Below, one piece after another: positions 41,026 through 50,180 of a DNA stretch of 64,000 nt. The notes below the pieces were generated by a model. That model did no database searches. It worked only from the letters and a program-made list of their open reading frames with translations, and was not told where the DNA came from. Each line of letters begins with the position of its first letter. Within the stretch, counting starts at the first letter, position 1. This DNA is from Paracoccus aeridis (GTDB taxonomy: Bacteria > Pseudomonadota > Alphaproteobacteria > Rhodobacterales > Rhodobacteraceae). Both the position numbers and the translations under genes were made by a program. Where the stretch lies: NCBI RefSeq assembly GCF_004923205.2, contig NZ_SELD02000018.1, forward strand, positions 372,001 through 436,000, given 5' to 3'.

Positions 41026-42447
41026 TCAACCTTTCGGAGCGGGCGGTCGCGGGTCGTCCGGGTTGCCCGTGTCTTGTCCAGGCGCGCGCGTCTGACGGCT
41101 TTCGCGGATCGCGTCAACCACGCGCGCGACCTGCGAGCCCTTGGAGCCCTTCACGAACACGACGTCGCCGTCCCGCGCCAGCGCGTCCGCGCGGGCGCAC
41201 AACTCGGCCGCCGTCTCTGTCCAGATGCCGCGCTTCGTCTCGGGCAGCGCGTCCATCAGGTGGCGCATCCGCGGACCGCAGGCGTGGACCAGCGCAACGC
41301 CCTGCAGCGCGGGATGGCCGGCGATATCGGCGTGCAGGCGGTTCTCGTCGGCGCCGAGTTCCAGCATGTCGCCCAGGATCGCGACCTTGCGGCCGTGGAG
41401 CCGGGCCAGCGTGTCCAGCCCCGCGGCGAGGCTGGCGGGGTTCGCGTTGTAGCTGTCGTCCAGGATGGTGATGCCGCCCACCCGTTCCACCCCGCCGCGG
41501 CCCTTGTAGGGCTGCCAGCGGGACAGGTCGGCGGCGGCCTGCCTGACGTCGGCGCCCAGCGCCGAGAGCGCCGCCAGCACGCCCACGGCGTTCATCACGA
41601 AATGCGCGCCCGCGCTCGCCAGCGTGAAGTCGACCGTCTCGCCCAGGATGCGGGCACGGACCTGCGTGGTGCCGTCGGCGGTAACGTCGGATCTCAGCGG
41701 CCTGGCCGCGCCGTCCCGGCCGAAGCCGACGACGATCGCCGCCGCGGCGTCCGCCGCGTCGCGCAGGATCGGGGTGACGGTCAGATCCTCGGGAAGGATC
41801 GCGTGGCCGGCGGGGGCGAGACCTTCCACGATCGCCCCCTTCTCGCGCGCGATGCCTTCGAGGCTGCCGAACGCCTCCATGTGGGCGGGGGCGACGGTCG
41901 TGATCATGGCGACGTGGGGGCGGGCCATGCGGGAAAGCGGCGCGATCTCGCCGGGATGGTTCATGCCGAGTTCGAGGATAGCGAAGTCGGTGTCCCGCGG
42001 CATCCGCGCCAGCGTCAGGGGGACGCCCCAGTGGTTGTTGAGGCTGGCTTCCGCGGCGTGGACCCGGCCCTGCCCCGACAGCGCGGCGGCCGCCATGTCC
42101 TTGGTCGATGTCTTGCCGACGCTGCCGGTGATCGCCAGCACCCGCGCGCCCGTGCGCGCCCGGCCCGCACGGCCCAGCGCCTCGAGCGCGGGCAGCACGT
42201 CGGGGACGATCAGCAGAGGCGCGTCGCCCGACACGCCCTCGGGCACCCGGCTGACGAGCGCGGCGGCGGCACCCTTGTCGAGCGCCTGCGCCACGAAGTC
42301 GTGGCCGTCGCGGGCGTCCTTCAGGGCGACGAACAGGTCGCCCGGCCGGATCGTGCGGGTGTCGATCGAAATGCCGGTCGCGGCCCAGCCGGTCGTCGCC
42401 CGTCCGCCGGTCGCGCCGGCCGCGTCGGCAGAGGTCCAGAGCGTCAT
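41026..42447 (-). CDS. murF: UDP-MurNAc-tripeptide D-Ala-D-Ala ligase
   Basis: Adds D-Ala-D-Ala to the tripeptide precursor. Its 473 residues have the P-loop GSVGKTS at 108-114, [11 protein letters not shown] and [13 protein letters not shown], with a disordered, charged C-terminal extension ([20 protein letters not shown]). It overlaps murE by four bases. Confidence 0.97.
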   Translation of the reverse strand: MTLWTSADAAGATGGRATTGWAATGISIDTRTIRPGDLFVALKDARDGHDFVAQALDKGAAAALVSRVPEGVSGDAPLLIVPDVLPALEALGRAGRARTGARVLAITGSVGKTSTKDMAAAALSGQGRVHAAEASLNNHWGVPLTLARMPRDTDFAILELGMNHPGEIAPLSRMARPHVAMITTVAPAHMEAFGSLEGIAREKGAIVEGLAPAGHAILPEDLTVTPILRDAADAAAAIVVGFGRDGAARPLRSDVTADGTTQVRARILGETVDFTLASAGAHFVMNAVGVLAALSALGADVRQAAADLSRWQPYKGRGGVERVGGITILDDSYNANPASLAAGLDTLARLHGRKVAILGDMLELGADENRLHADIAGHPALQGVALVHACGPRMRHLMDALPETKRGIWTETAAELCARADALARDGDVVFVKGSKGSQVARVVDAIRESRQTRAPGQDTGNPDDPRPPAPKG

Positions 42448-43934
42448 ATCCGGCCGTCCAGCGCCGCCACGGCAACCGACGCCTGTTCGGCGTCGTCGAA
42501 GGGGAACACGTCGCTGCCGACGATCTGCCCGGTCTCGTGGCCCTTGCCCGCGATCAGCAGCGCGTCGCCGGGCTGCAGCGCGTCGACGGCGCGCAGGATC
42601 GCCTCGGCCCGGTCGGCGACCTCGGTCGCGTCGGGGCCCGCACCGGCCATGACCTCGGCCCGGATCGCGGCCGGATCCTCGGTCCGGGGGTTGTCGTCGG
42701 TGATGTAGACCACGTCCGCGAACTGACGCGCGGCTTCCCCCATGAGCGGGCGCTTGCCGCGGTCGCGGTCGCCTCCCGCGCCCAGCACGACGATGATCCG
42801 CCCCATGACGTGCGGGCGCAGCGACTGCAGCGCCGCGACCACCGCGCCGGGCTTGTGCGCGTAGTCCACGAACACCGCCGCGCCGTTCTCGCGCACCGCC
42901 GCAAGCTCCATCCGGCCGCGCACGGTGGTCAGGCCCGGCAGCGCCGCTAGCACCCGGTCCGGCGCGTCGCCCGAGGCGATGCAGAGCCCCGCCGCCGCCA
43001 GCACGTTTTCCGCCTGGAAGCCGCCGATCAGGTTCAGGCGCACCAGATGCGTGCGCCCGTCCATGGAAAAGCGCAGGTCCTGGCCCGTCGCGTCGTAGCG
43101 CTGGCCGAGGATGCGCAGGTCGCAGGCCTCGTCGTGGCCCACGGCCGTCAGGCGCAGGTCGCCGTCCACCGCGATCTCGGCCATCTGCTGGCCGCGGTCG
43201 CTGTCGATGTTGATGACGGCGGTGTCGCCCGGCTGGAGGATGCGGTCGAACAGCAGCGCCTTGGCCGCGAAGTATTCGTCGAAGCCCTCGTGATAGTCGA
43301 GATGGTCCTGGCTGAAGTTCGTGAAGGCCCCCGCGCGCACCCGCACCCCGTCCAGCCGGCGCTGGTCCAAGCCGTGGGACGACGCCTCCATCGCGGCGTG
43401 GGTGACGCCCGCCGCCGCCGCTTCGGCCAGCACGCGGTGCAGCGTCACCGGCTCGGGCGTGGTGTGGGCGAGCTTGGCGGTATGGTCGCCCTCGACCCCC
43501 ATCGTGCCGAGACTGATCGCCTTGTGCCCGAGCGCCTGCCAGATCTGGCGGGTGAAGGTCGCGACCGAGGTCTTGCCGGACGTGCCGGTGACGGCGACGA
43601 CCGTTTCGGGCTGGGCCGCGAACCACAGCGCGGCGGCCCCGGCGAGCGCGGCGCGCGGGTCCTCGGCCACCACCACGGCGGCGCCGGACGCGGCAAGCTC
43701 GGCGGCGGCGATCTGCGCGCCGCGGCGGTCGGTCAGGATCGCTCCGGCGCCTTGGCGCAGGGCATACCGGATGAACTCGCCCCCGTGGGTGGCCGATCCG
43801 GGCAGCGCGGCGAACAGGTGGCCGTCCCGCACGGTGCGGCTGTCGACCGAAAGGCCGGTGATGGTCGGGTCGCGCCCGTCCCTTGCCCGCAAACCCAGCG
43901 CGGACAGAAGCTTGCCGTCACCCGTCACCGTCAC
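42444..43934 (-). CDS. murE: UDP-MurNAc-tripeptide synthetase (meso-DAP adding)
   Basis: Adds meso-diaminopimelate to UDP-MurNAc-L-Ala-D-Glu. Its 496 residues have the P-loop GTSGKTS at 117-123, EASSHGLDQ and the DNPR motif at 414-417 that marks DAP-specific enzymes. It uses a GTG start at 43934; GTG-ACG repeats surround it (43920-43945), and GAGG with six bases spacing favours this GTG over the next in-frame one at 43928. Confidence 0.97.
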   Translation of the reverse strand: MTVTGDGKLLSALGLRARDGRDPTITGLSVDSRTVRDGHLFAALPGSATHGGEFIRYALRQGAGAILTDRRGAQIAAAELAASGAAVVVAEDPRAALAGAAALWFAAQPETVVAVTGTSGKTSVATFTRQIWQALGHKAISLGTMGVEGDHTAKLAHTTPEPVTLHRVLAEAAAAGVTHAAMEASSHGLDQRRLDGVRVRAGAFTNFSQDHLDYHEGFDEYFAAKALLFDRILQPGDTAVINIDSDRGQQMAEIAVDGDLRLTAVGHDEACDLRILGQRYDATGQDLRFSMDGRTHLVRLNLIGGFQAENVLAAAGLCIASGDAPDRVLAALPGLTTVRGRMELAAVRENGAAVFVDYAHKPGAVVAALQSLRPHVMGRIIVVLGAGGDRDRGKRPLMGEAARQFADVVYITDDNPRTEDPAAIRAEVMAGAGPDATEVADRAEAILRAVDALQPGDALLIAGKGHETGQIVGSDVFPFDDAEQASVAVAALDGRI

Positions 43935-43990
43935 CCGTCACCTCGTCCCTTCGGTCCGCACGCCCGTCCGTTCGCCGGACCGTCACCTCT

Positions 43991-45796
43991 TCAGTTGGTC
44001 GCGACCTTTAGATCAGCCGGGGTCCGGTTTTCAATCACCGGCAGGTCCGCGTCGGCATGAGGCCGCAGGCCCACGATGGGGGCGAGGCGGCGCACCATCT
44101 CGGCCGCGACCGGGGCCGCCGTCTGCCCCGCCGTGCGCGCCGTGGCCCCGCCCGCGTTCGTGACCGAGGGTTCGTCCAGCGTCACGACCAGAACGTATTT
44201 CGGGTTATCCACCGGGAACATGCTCGCGAAGTTCGAGATGACCTTGCTGTCGTAGTAGCCGCCACCCGGGCGCGGCTTGTCGGCGGTCCCCGTCTTGCCG
44301 GCCACGTCGTAGCCTTCGACCTCGGCCGCCCGCGCGGTGCCGCGGGTGACGACGCCGCGCAGCAGGCCGCGCGCGGTCCGGGCGGCGGGTTCCGACAGCA
44401 CCCGTTCGCCCTGCGGATGGTCGCGGCGGTGGACCAGCGTCGGGCGGACGCGGTGGCCGTCATTCGCGATCGTGGCGTAGGCGGCGGCCAGGTGCAGCGG
44501 GCTCGCCGCAAGGCCGTGGCCGAAGGCGACGGTCGCCGCCGTCACCGCGGGCCAGCGCTGCGGCACCAGCGGCTTGCCGGTCGGCGCCTCGGTCATCTCG
44601 ATCTGCGTCGCCTCGAAGAAGCCGAGGTCCTTCAGGAACTTCTGCTGCCGCTCCGGTCCCAGCATCTGCGCGATCCGCACCGTGCCCACGTTCGAGGACT
44701 TGGCCAGGATGTCCGCCACCGACAGGCTGCCGCCATAGTTGTGGAAATCGTGGATCAGGTACTTGCCGATCTTCATCGGCGAGTTCGCGTTGATCATCGT
44801 GTTGGGGTTGATGAGCTTCTCGTCGATCGCCTGCGCGACCGGGAACAGCTTGAAGGTGGACCCGAGCTCGTACTGGCCCTGCACCGCGCGGTTGAACAGC
44901 GGGCTGTCGGACGGATCGCCCTTCAGCGCGGGGCGGGGGCGGTCGTTGGGGTCGAAGTCGGGCAGGCTCGCCATGGCGAGGACCTCGCCGGTCGCGACCT
45001 CCATCAGCACGCCGGCCGCGCCCTTGGCGTTCATGACGCGCATGCCGTTCGACAGCACCTCCTCCATCGCCGCCTGCGCGGTCAGGTCGATGGACAGGGT
45101 GAGCGGCGCGCCCGCGTTGGCGGGATCGCGCAGCCAGTTGTCGAACGCCTTTTCGACGCCCGCCATGCCCAGCACCTCGGCGCTGCTCACGCCCTCGGCC
45201 CCGAAGGTCGAGCCGCCGAGGATGTGGCTCGCCAGCTGGCCGTTCGGGTAAAGCCGCATCTCGCGCGGGCCGAACAGCAGGCCCGGCTCGCCGATGTCAT
45301 GGACGGCCTGCATCTGTTCGGGCGACAGCTTCTTCTTGATCCAGACGAAGGTGCGCTTGCCGGTGAAGTCCCTGGTCAGCTGCTTCTCGTCGAGGTCGGG
45401 AAAGATCTCGGCCAGCTCGGTCGCGGCCCGGCGCGGGTCCACCATCTGGTGGGGGTGGGCATAAAGCGCGTGGGTGGACAGGTTCGTCGCCAGCACCCGC
45501 CCGCGCCGGTCCACGATGTCGGCGCGCTGCGAGATGATGCGCGCGCCCGTCGTCTGCGCGCGCGGCTCGCTGGGGTCCGAGGACGCGAGCGCGCCCATCC
45601 GCATCCCCACGGCGCCAAAGGCGGCGGTGAAGGCAAAGGTCATCAGCCACAGCCGGAAGGACGCGCGCTTGCGGGTCCTGTCCTGGATCTCGGCATGGCG
45701 GCGGGCGCGGTTCTCGGCCTCGATGTCGTCGGGGTTCTCGCCCGCCTCGCGGGCGCGGAGGATGCGGGCCAGCGGGCGCAGTGGGGTGCGGATCAC
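43991..45796 (-). CDS. ftsI: Division-specific transpeptidase FtsI (PBP3)
   Basis: Penicillin-binding protein that cross-links septal peptidoglycan. Its 601 residues have a cytoplasmic Arg-rich N-terminus, one membrane helix (LWLMTFAFTAAFGAVGM), a dimerisation domain (ISQRADIVDRRGRVLATNL) and the transpeptidase motifs GSTFK (about 310), SSN and KTGTAD. GTG start with SD GGGAG, overlapping the ftsL stop by four bases. Confidence 0.96.
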   Translation of the reverse strand: MIRTPLRPLARILRAREAGENPDDIEAENRARRHAEIQDRTRKRASFRLWLMTFAFTAAFGAVGMRMGALASSDPSEPRAQTTGARIISQRADIVDRRGRVLATNLSTHALYAHPHQMVDPRRAATELAEIFPDLDEKQLTRDFTGKRTFVWIKKKLSPEQMQAVHDIGEPGLLFGPREMRLYPNGQLASHILGGSTFGAEGVSSAEVLGMAGVEKAFDNWLRDPANAGAPLTLSIDLTAQAAMEEVLSNGMRVMNAKGAAGVLMEVATGEVLAMASLPDFDPNDRPRPALKGDPSDSPLFNRAVQGQYELGSTFKLFPVAQAIDEKLINPNTMINANSPMKIGKYLIHDFHNYGGSLSVADILAKSSNVGTVRIAQMLGPERQQKFLKDLGFFEATQIEMTEAPTGKPLVPQRWPAVTAATVAFGHGLAASPLHLAAAYATIANDGHRVRPTLVHRRDHPQGERVLSEPAARTARGLLRGVVTRGTARAAEVEGYDVAGKTGTADKPRPGGGYYDSKVISNFASMFPVDNPKYVLVVTLDEPSVTNAGGATARTAGQTAAPVAAEMVRRLAPIVGLRPHADADLPVIENRTPADLKVATN

Positions 45797-46233
45797 GGCT
45801 GAGTCTCCCTTTCGGCGGGGCGGGATGCGGGGCGGGCGATGGCGGTGCCGGCGGCTGTCCCCGGCGCGGATGCGGCAGCGCCGGGCTGCAACCCGGGCTG
45901 CGGGTCGGTGAAGGCGTCGGGCGCCGGGGGGCCCTGGAATTCGCGCAGCTTCGGGTAGTCGACGTGCGCCACGTCCACGAACTGGCCCGACTGCACCGGG
46001 ACCAGTTGCAGCCGTTCGAAGTTCAGGTCCACGAGGTCGCGCAGCCGCTCGGGCCGGTTCAGATAGGCCCATTCCGCGCGCAGGACACCCAGCTGCTCGC
46101 GCAGGCCCGCGATCTCGTTCTGGATCCCGTTCATCTCGTCGATGGCGGCCTGGGTGCGGTAGTTCTCGCGATAGGCCCAGAAGGCGAGGCCCATCACCGC
46201 GACCACGGTCATCACGTACAGCAGCGCGCGCAT
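45793..46233 (-). CDS. ftsL: Cell division protein FtsL
   Basis: Small bitopic divisome protein: a membrane helix at about 2-20 ([18 protein letters not shown]), a leucine-zipper-like coiled coil (DEMNGIQNEIAGLREQLGVL), then LNRPERLRDLVDLNFERLQL and an Ala/Pro-rich tail. The 146-residue length and the position between rsmH and ftsI support the call, since sequence conservation in FtsL is low. Confidence 0.92.
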   Translation of the reverse strand: MRALLYVMTVVAVMGLAFWAYRENYRTQAAIDEMNGIQNEIAGLREQLGVLRAEWAYLNRPERLRDLVDLNFERLQLVPVQSGQFVDVAHVDYPKLREFQGPPAPDAFTDPQPGLQPGAAASAPGTAAGTAIARPASRPAERETQP

Positions 46234-47201
46234 CAGCCGCCCCCCGGCAGTTGTGGCAGGCCCAGCGTGCGGTCGTCGGCCTGGCCCGGGGCTGCGTCGG
46301 TGCGGACGGCGACGCGCAGGTAGGCCGAGCGGGCGCGGGGGTTCGCGGCAAGCTCGGCCTCGTCCGCGCCGATGGCGCGGCGGAAGGGCAGCGTGAAGGC
46401 GGGTGCGTCCTGCGGCGTCTCGGGCGCGTGGCGGCTGCCGCCGCCCGCCGCGTTGGCGCGGCCCTGCATGAAGCGCTTGACGATCCGGTCCTCGAGCGAA
46501 TGGAAGCTGACGACCGCGAGCCTGCCGCCCGGCACCAGCGCCCGTTCGGCGGCGGCAAGGCCCGCGACAAGCTGGCCGAACTCGTCGTTGACCCAGATCC
46601 GGATCGCCTGGAAGGCGCGGGTCGCCGGGTGGCTCTGCCCCGGTTTCGGGCGCGGCAGGCAGGACTGGACCACGTCGGCCAGCTGCGCGGTGCGGGTCAG
46701 CGGGCGCGCCCTGACGATGGCGCGGGCGATACGCCGGGCCGCGCGTTCCTCGCCGTAGTGGTACAGCACGTCGGCGATGCGGCCCTCGTCGGCGGTGTTC
46801 AGAAGATCCGCCGCCGACGGCCCGCCGCCGCCCATCCGCATGTCGAGCGGCCCGTCGCGCAGGAAGGAAAAGCCGCGCTCGGGCTGGTCGAGCTGCATCG
46901 AGCTGACGCCGAGGTCCAGCACCACGCCGTCCACCGGACCGCCCGCAAGGGTGTCGAGATCGGAAAACGTGCCCTCGACCAGGCGCAGCCGGTCGCCGTG
47001 ATCGCCCGCCCAGGCCCGTGCCATGGCGAAGACCGAAGGATCGCGGTCGATGCCGATCACGCGGTCCGCGCCCGCGTCCAGCAGGCCGCGCGCATAGCCG
47101 CCCGCGCCGAAGGTGCCGTCGACCCAGGTGCCGCGCACGGGCGCCACGGCCGCGAGCAACGGACCGAGCAGCACCGGCACATGGGGTGCCGCGCCGGGCA
47201 T
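46233..47201 (-). CDS. rsmH: 16S rRNA (cytosine1402-N4)-methyltransferase
   Basis: SAM-dependent methylation of C1402 in 16S rRNA. Its 322 residues start [19 protein letters not shown], with the SAM-binding [16 protein letters not shown] and the later [18 protein letters not shown] and [16 protein letters not shown]. It overlaps the mraZ stop (TGATG) and the ftsL start by one base each. Confidence 0.97.
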   Translation of the reverse strand: MPGAAPHVPVLLGPLLAAVAPVRGTWVDGTFGAGGYARGLLDAGADRVIGIDRDPSVFAMARAWAGDHGDRLRLVEGTFSDLDTLAGGPVDGVVLDLGVSSMQLDQPERGFSFLRDGPLDMRMGGGGPSAADLLNTADEGRIADVLYHYGEERAARRIARAIVRARPLTRTAQLADVVQSCLPRPKPGQSHPATRAFQAIRIWVNDEFGQLVAGLAAAERALVPGGRLAVVSFHSLEDRIVKRFMQGRANAAGGGSRHAPETPQDAPAFTLPFRRAIGADEAELAANPRARSAYLRVAVRTDAAPGQADDRTLGLPQLPGGG

Positions 47202-47731
47202 CAGTCGTCGGCCCTCGATTCGGGACGGCGGGCCGGGGCGAGCGGCGGCAGCAGGGAACGCGGGTCGAAGCCTTCGCCCAGTTCCGCGACCAGCGCCTCG
47301 ACCGCGTCGCCCTCGGCCTCGTCGTAGGTTTCGGGGCGCCAGACCTTGAGGTAGTCGCCGGCGGCCACGAAGAAGGCGCGGTCGTCCAGGCCGACCTTCT
47401 CGCGCAGCTTCTGCGGCAGGACGAGACGCCCGTCGGGGTCGATCTCGGCTTCCTCGGCCGCGCCGTGCATGATGGATTCGAGCAGCCGGCGCTCGGGGCT
47501 GCCGCGCTGCATCTGGTCGATCTGGGCGTCGATCTCCTCGATCGCTTCCAGGGTGTAGAGTTCGAGATGGCGCCAGTCCGCCCGGCCGTAGACGATCACG
47601 AGCTGCGGGCGCTTGCCGGTTTCCCAGTCCGGGTCGCAGCTTTCGAAGACGCGGCGGAACTTGGCCGGGATCGAGACGCGCCCCTTGGCGTCGACCTTGA
47701 CCTCTTCCGAGCCTCTGAACCTGCGCGCCAA
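47201..47731 (-). CDS. mraZ: Transcriptional regulator MraZ
   Basis: AbrB-like DNA-binding protein encoded first in dcw clusters, which represses its own operon through TGGGA-type repeats in other bacteria. Its 176 residues have two SpoVT/AbrB-like repeats ([19 protein letters not shown] and [19 protein letters not shown]). The start is TTG 47731, because the family begins [12 protein letters not shown] and GGAAGGACG sits eight bases upstream; longer frames add over 80 unconserved Gly/Arg-rich residues. A 644-base gap with structured leader precedes it. Confidence 0.94.
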   Translation of the reverse strand: MARRFRGSEEVKVDAKGRVSIPAKFRRVFESCDPDWETGKRPQLVIVYGRADWRHLELYTLEAIEEIDAQIDQMQRGSPERRLLESIMHGAAEEAEIDPDGRLVLPQKLREKVGLDDRAFFVAAGDYLKVWRPETYDEAEGDAVEALVAELGEGFDPRSLLPPLAPARRPESRADD

Positions 47732-47761
47732 GCCCGCGTCCTTCCACTGTCCGCCCGTTCC

Positions 47762-47815
47762 GGTCGCCCGAAACGGGAAAGGGCGGATCGGGCCGCTGCC
47801 ACTGCCCGATCCGCC
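47762..47815 (-). terminator. Terminator-like hairpin in the mraZ leader
   Basis: GGCGGATCGGGC (minus strand 47815-47804) pairs perfectly over 12 bp with GCCCGATCCGCC (47793-47782) around a 10-base loop, and is followed by CTTTCCCGTTTC. It lies 51 bases before the mraZ start codon, so it could end most leader transcripts before mraZ. Confidence 0.65.
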
Positions 47816-48174
47816 GCCCTCGTTCCCATCTCTGGGCCCCGAAGTTTCGGGGATCGCCCGGTTCGTCGCGCCATCTGGGGAAGATGCTGCTCGCACGCGA
47901 CCGGGTCGTTTTTCGGAAGAACGGCTGCCTGTATGAAGCCTGCCTTGGCGTGGGGTCTTGGGCGCCCCTTGATCCGCCTTCCGTGAGGAAAGGGATGGCA
48001 TGGGATTTCATGGGAAGCAACGGGTTTGTTCGGGGCGTCAGCGGACGTCGGCAAGAGCGCGCGCGAGAACGTCGCAAGAACATCATCACGCCCCGGTGAT
48101 GCCAGCGGAAGTTGTAGGCTCAGCGCGGAAGCTGCCCACTAGATATTGTGGAGCGGAAATATGTGGCAGAATAG
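47782..48174 (-). ncRNA. Extended mraZ leader, candidate UpsM-type small RNA
   Basis: About 440 bases of non-coding leader separate the MraZ-like box at 48175-48189 from mraZ. No frame in it looks coding. It ends in the terminator-like hairpin at 47815-47782, which would release a leader RNA. In Rhodobacter sphaeroides the dcw cluster has such an extended leader carrying the small RNA UpsM; here the assignment rests on position and structure only, and the 5' end is not fixed. Confidence 0.5.
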
Positions 48175-48189
48175 TCCCACCTTTTCCCG
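48175..48189 (-). promoter_or_regulatory. MraZ-like box, proximal
   Basis: On the minus strand CGGGAAAAGGTGGGA (48189-48175): two GGGA elements ten bases apart, the spacing of MraZ binding repeats (TGGGA-N5). The same 14-base string occurs again at 48323-48310. Confidence 0.5.
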
Positions 48190-48297
48190 AAAGCGCGGAA
48201 AGGTGCCGATGGTGGGAAGGTTGGAGCATGAGGATCACGGAACGGCCCGGCTGGCGCGAACGCTCCTCACGGGTCATCACGCCGCCTTGATTCGGAT

Positions 48298-48324
48298 TCC
48301 CTGCCCCGTTCCCACCTTTTCCCA
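48298..48324 (-). promoter_or_regulatory. MraZ-like box, distal
   Basis: Minus strand TGGGAAAAGGTGGGA (48324-48310), two perfect TGGGA repeats ten bases apart, followed by a degenerate AGGGA at 48302-48298. It lies in the mrp-mraZ gap, 135 bases upstream of the proximal box. Confidence 0.5.
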
Positions 48325-48375
48325 GCCGCAGCGCAGGTCCAGGCAGGCGTCCCTTTCCGTCGCGGGATCGGTCGC

Positions 48376-49503
48376 TCAGCCCATCCCGCCGGCGACCAGC
48401 CGCTCGGCCAGGCGGGCATAGGCGTCGGCCACCGGCCCGCCGGTCGCGGCGACGGGGCGGCCCTCGTCCCCGCCCGTCCGCACCGAAAGATCCAGCGGGA
48501 TCTCGCCCAGGAACGGCAGGCCGCGCGCCTGCGCCTCGGCCGCGACGCCGCCGTGGCCGAACAGGTGTTCCTCGTGCCCGCAGTTGCGGCAGACATAGAC
48601 GGACATGTTTTCGACCAGTCCCAGCACCGGGGTCCGCAGCTTGTCGAACATGTCGATCGCGCGCCGGGCATCGATCAGCGCCACGTCCTGCGGGGTGGAA
48701 ACGATGATCGCGCCCGTCACCTGCGCCTTCTGGCACAGGCTCAGCTGCACGTCGCCGGTGCCGGGCGGCAGGTCGACCAGCAGCACGTCCAGGTCGCCCC
48801 AGTCCACCTGGTTCAGCATCTGCTGCAGCGCGCCCATCAGCATCGGCCCGCGCCAGACCACCGCCTCGCCTTCCTTCATCATCAGGCCCAGCGACATCAT
48901 GGCCAGCCCGTGCGCGCGCACCGGCTGGATCCGGTCGCCTGCGCTCGTCGGGCGCGCGGTCACGCCCAGCATGCGGGGCTGGCTGGGGCCGTAGATGTCG
49001 GCGTCAAGGACGCCCACGCGCCGCCCCGCGCGGGCGAGCGCCACGGCGAGATTCGTGGTGAGGGTGGACTTGCCGACCCCGCCCTTGCCGGACCCGATCG
49101 CGATGATCCGGTCGACGCCGGGGATCGCGAGCGGCCCCGCCTGCGGCGTCGGATGTCGACCGATCCTGAGGTTGGGCGCGGGCGCCCCGGAACCCGCCCC
49201 GGGAACTGCGCCGGAACCCGCCCCGCCGCTTTGCGCGGCGACCGCCGCGGTGCGGCCGGCGGGCGCGGTGGTGACGATCTGGACCGAGGTGACGCCGGGC
49301 AGCGCCTTCAGCAGCGCCTCGGCCTGCGCGCGGGCGGGCTCCAGCGCGCGGGCGAGCTGGGGGTCGGACGCCTCGATCACGAATCGGACGACGCCGTCGC
49401 CGGATACCTGCAGGGCCCGGACCAGGTCGGCCGAAACGAGATTTCCGCCGCCGGGCACCGGAACCGTCGCGAGCGATTCCATGATCCTGTCCTGGGTGGT
49501 CAT
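48376..49503 (-). CDS. mrp: Iron-sulfur cluster carrier ATPase Mrp/ApbC
   Basis: P-loop ATPase that loads Fe-S clusters onto target proteins. Its 375 residues have an N-terminal DUF59-type domain (1-80), a Gly/Ala-rich linker (about 90-112), deviant Walker A GSGKGGVGKST at 137-147, and the cluster-binding CxxC (YVCRNCGHEEHLFG). The start MTTQDRIMESLATV has AGAGG upstream; an upstream in-frame ATG adds 19 unconserved residues. It is transcribed toward mraZ. Confidence 0.95.
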   Translation of the reverse strand: MTTQDRIMESLATVPVPGGGNLVSADLVRALQVSGDGVVRFVIEASDPQLARALEPARAQAEALLKALPGVTSVQIVTTAPAGRTAAVAAQSGGAGSGAVPGAGSGAPAPNLRIGRHPTPQAGPLAIPGVDRIIAIGSGKGGVGKSTLTTNLAVALARAGRRVGVLDADIYGPSQPRMLGVTARPTSAGDRIQPVRAHGLAMMSLGLMMKEGEAVVWRGPMLMGALQQMLNQVDWGDLDVLLVDLPPGTGDVQLSLCQKAQVTGAIIVSTPQDVALIDARRAIDMFDKLRTPVLGLVENMSVYVCRNCGHEEHLFGHGGVAAEAQARGLPFLGEIPLDLSVRTGGDEGRPVAATGGPVADAYARLAERLVAGGMG

Positions 49504-49830
49504 CGGGTGCCTCTGAGTTGAACGGAGTTGCATCGCAGCATCGCAGGCGGGAAACGTCACGTAAAGCGGGGCGATCGGGGTCTGGACGTTGCGTCAAAAG
49601 CATGGCTGGCCGCCGAGACGCTGCTTTGACCAGTCGCGGATCTGTTACCAAGCCCCTGATGAAGCGTCATCACACGTAATGCGGGAACTTGTTCCATGCA
49701 CACAGCGCATGGCTCGTAGGCGTTTTCCGCCATTGTGCACCTGCAGCAAATGGCTCATCTATTGCCCAAGACGAACGCGCCGGATGTCAGCAGACGGAAG
49801 GGCGGGCGGGGCCCGGAAGGGCCGACAGGT
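49504..49830. other. mrp upstream region and small-RNA promoter region
   Basis: No supportable gene. GGAACTTGTTCC (49684-49695) is a perfect 12-base palindrome. An imperfect inverted repeat lies at about 49593-49635 (TCAAAAGCA and TGCTTTGA). GGCCC-GGAA-GGGCC (49810-49823) is a short hairpin just before the array. TTGTGC (49733) with CATCTA 17 bases later is a weak promoter candidate for the array. No DUF1127-like frame was found here. Confidence 0.4.
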
Positions 49831-49832
49831 TA

Positions 49833-49905
49833 CCTGGCCCCTTTCCTCCTCCCTGGGGGTTCAGGCTCGGGCGGCATCCCCTCCTCCCTCCTCGGGGATG
49901 CCGCC
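49833..49905 (+). ncRNA. Anti-SD hairpin unit A (CcsR/cuckoo-like)
   Basis: Hairpin 1: CCTG (49833-49836) with CAGG (49862-49865), extended by CCCC (49838-49841) and GGGG (49855-49858), loop TTTCCTCCTCCCT. Hairpin 2: GGCGGCATCCCC (49870-49881) with GGGGATGCCGCC (49894-49905), perfect 12 bp, loop TCCTCCCTCCTC. Both loops match the anti-Shine-Dalgarno core CCTCC. Two such hairpins per RNA is the cuckoo/CcsR design. Confidence 0.65.
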
Positions 49906-49911
49906 AACTCC

Positions 49912-50020
49912 ATACGCGACGATCCGATCCTCCTCCCCGGATCGACGCGGATCAGGCGGCGGCCCGCTCCTCCTCCCAGGGCCGCCGCCTTCCCTCCCGC
50001 CCTTCGCGGCGGGAAACGGA
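49912..50020 (+). ncRNA. Anti-SD hairpin unit B (CcsR/cuckoo-like)
   Basis: Begins ATACGCGAC. Hairpin 3: GCGACGATCCG (49916-49926) with CGGATCGACGC (49938-49948), one mismatch, loop ATCCTCCTCCC. Hairpin 4: GGCGGCGGCCC (49955-49965) with GGGCCGCCGCC (49979-49989), perfect, loop GCTCCTCCTCCCA. A further hairpin without the motif, CCCGCC (49996-50001) with GGCGGG (50008-50013), follows. Confidence 0.68.
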
Positions 50021-50097
50021 ATACGACGGCCCCTCCTCCTCCCCGGGGTCATCGTCAGCGATGCCGGCCATCTCCTCCCCGGCCGTCATCGCACCCC
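50021..50097 (+). ncRNA. Anti-SD hairpin unit C (CcsR/cuckoo-like)
   Basis: Begins ATACGACGG. Hairpin 5: 50023-50033 with 50045-50055 (one mismatch, one G-U pair), loop TCCTCCTCCCC. Hairpin 6: 50058-50069 with 50081-50092 (one mismatch), loop ATCTCCTCCCC. In hairpin 5 the sides around the mismatch pair correctly on both flanks, which argues for a maintained stem. Confidence 0.65.
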
Positions 50098-50180
50098 ATA
50101 CGCGGCCCCTCCTCCTCCCTGGGCCAGCGTTGTGCGGCGGCGCCTCTCCTCCTCCCCCTCCTGGCGCCGCCGCTTCTTTT
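50098..50180 (+). ncRNA. Anti-SD hairpin unit D (CcsR/cuckoo-like)
   Basis: Begins ATACGCGGC. Hairpin 7: GGCCC (50104-50108) with GGGCC (50121-50125), loop CTCCTCCTCCCT. Hairpin 8: GCGGCGGCGCC (50134-50144) with GGCGCCGCCGC (50163-50173), perfect 11 bp, loop TCTCCTCCTCCCCCTCCT. The T-rich tail of hairpin 8 sets the strand of the array. Confidence 0.68.

Noticed and set aside
44215-44223. TTATCCACC, an eight-of-nine DnaA box
   Set aside because: It lies inside the ftsI coding sequence and is explained by codons; a single near match has no regulatory support.
49602-49679. A 25-codon frame (MAGRRDAALTSR...) as a possible DUF1127-like gene before the array
   Set aside because: No SD, wrong length and no DUF1127 pattern.
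49833-50180. CRISPR array
   Set aside because: The repeats are imperfect hairpins of varied length with no uniform spacers; the anti-SD loops explain the regularity.
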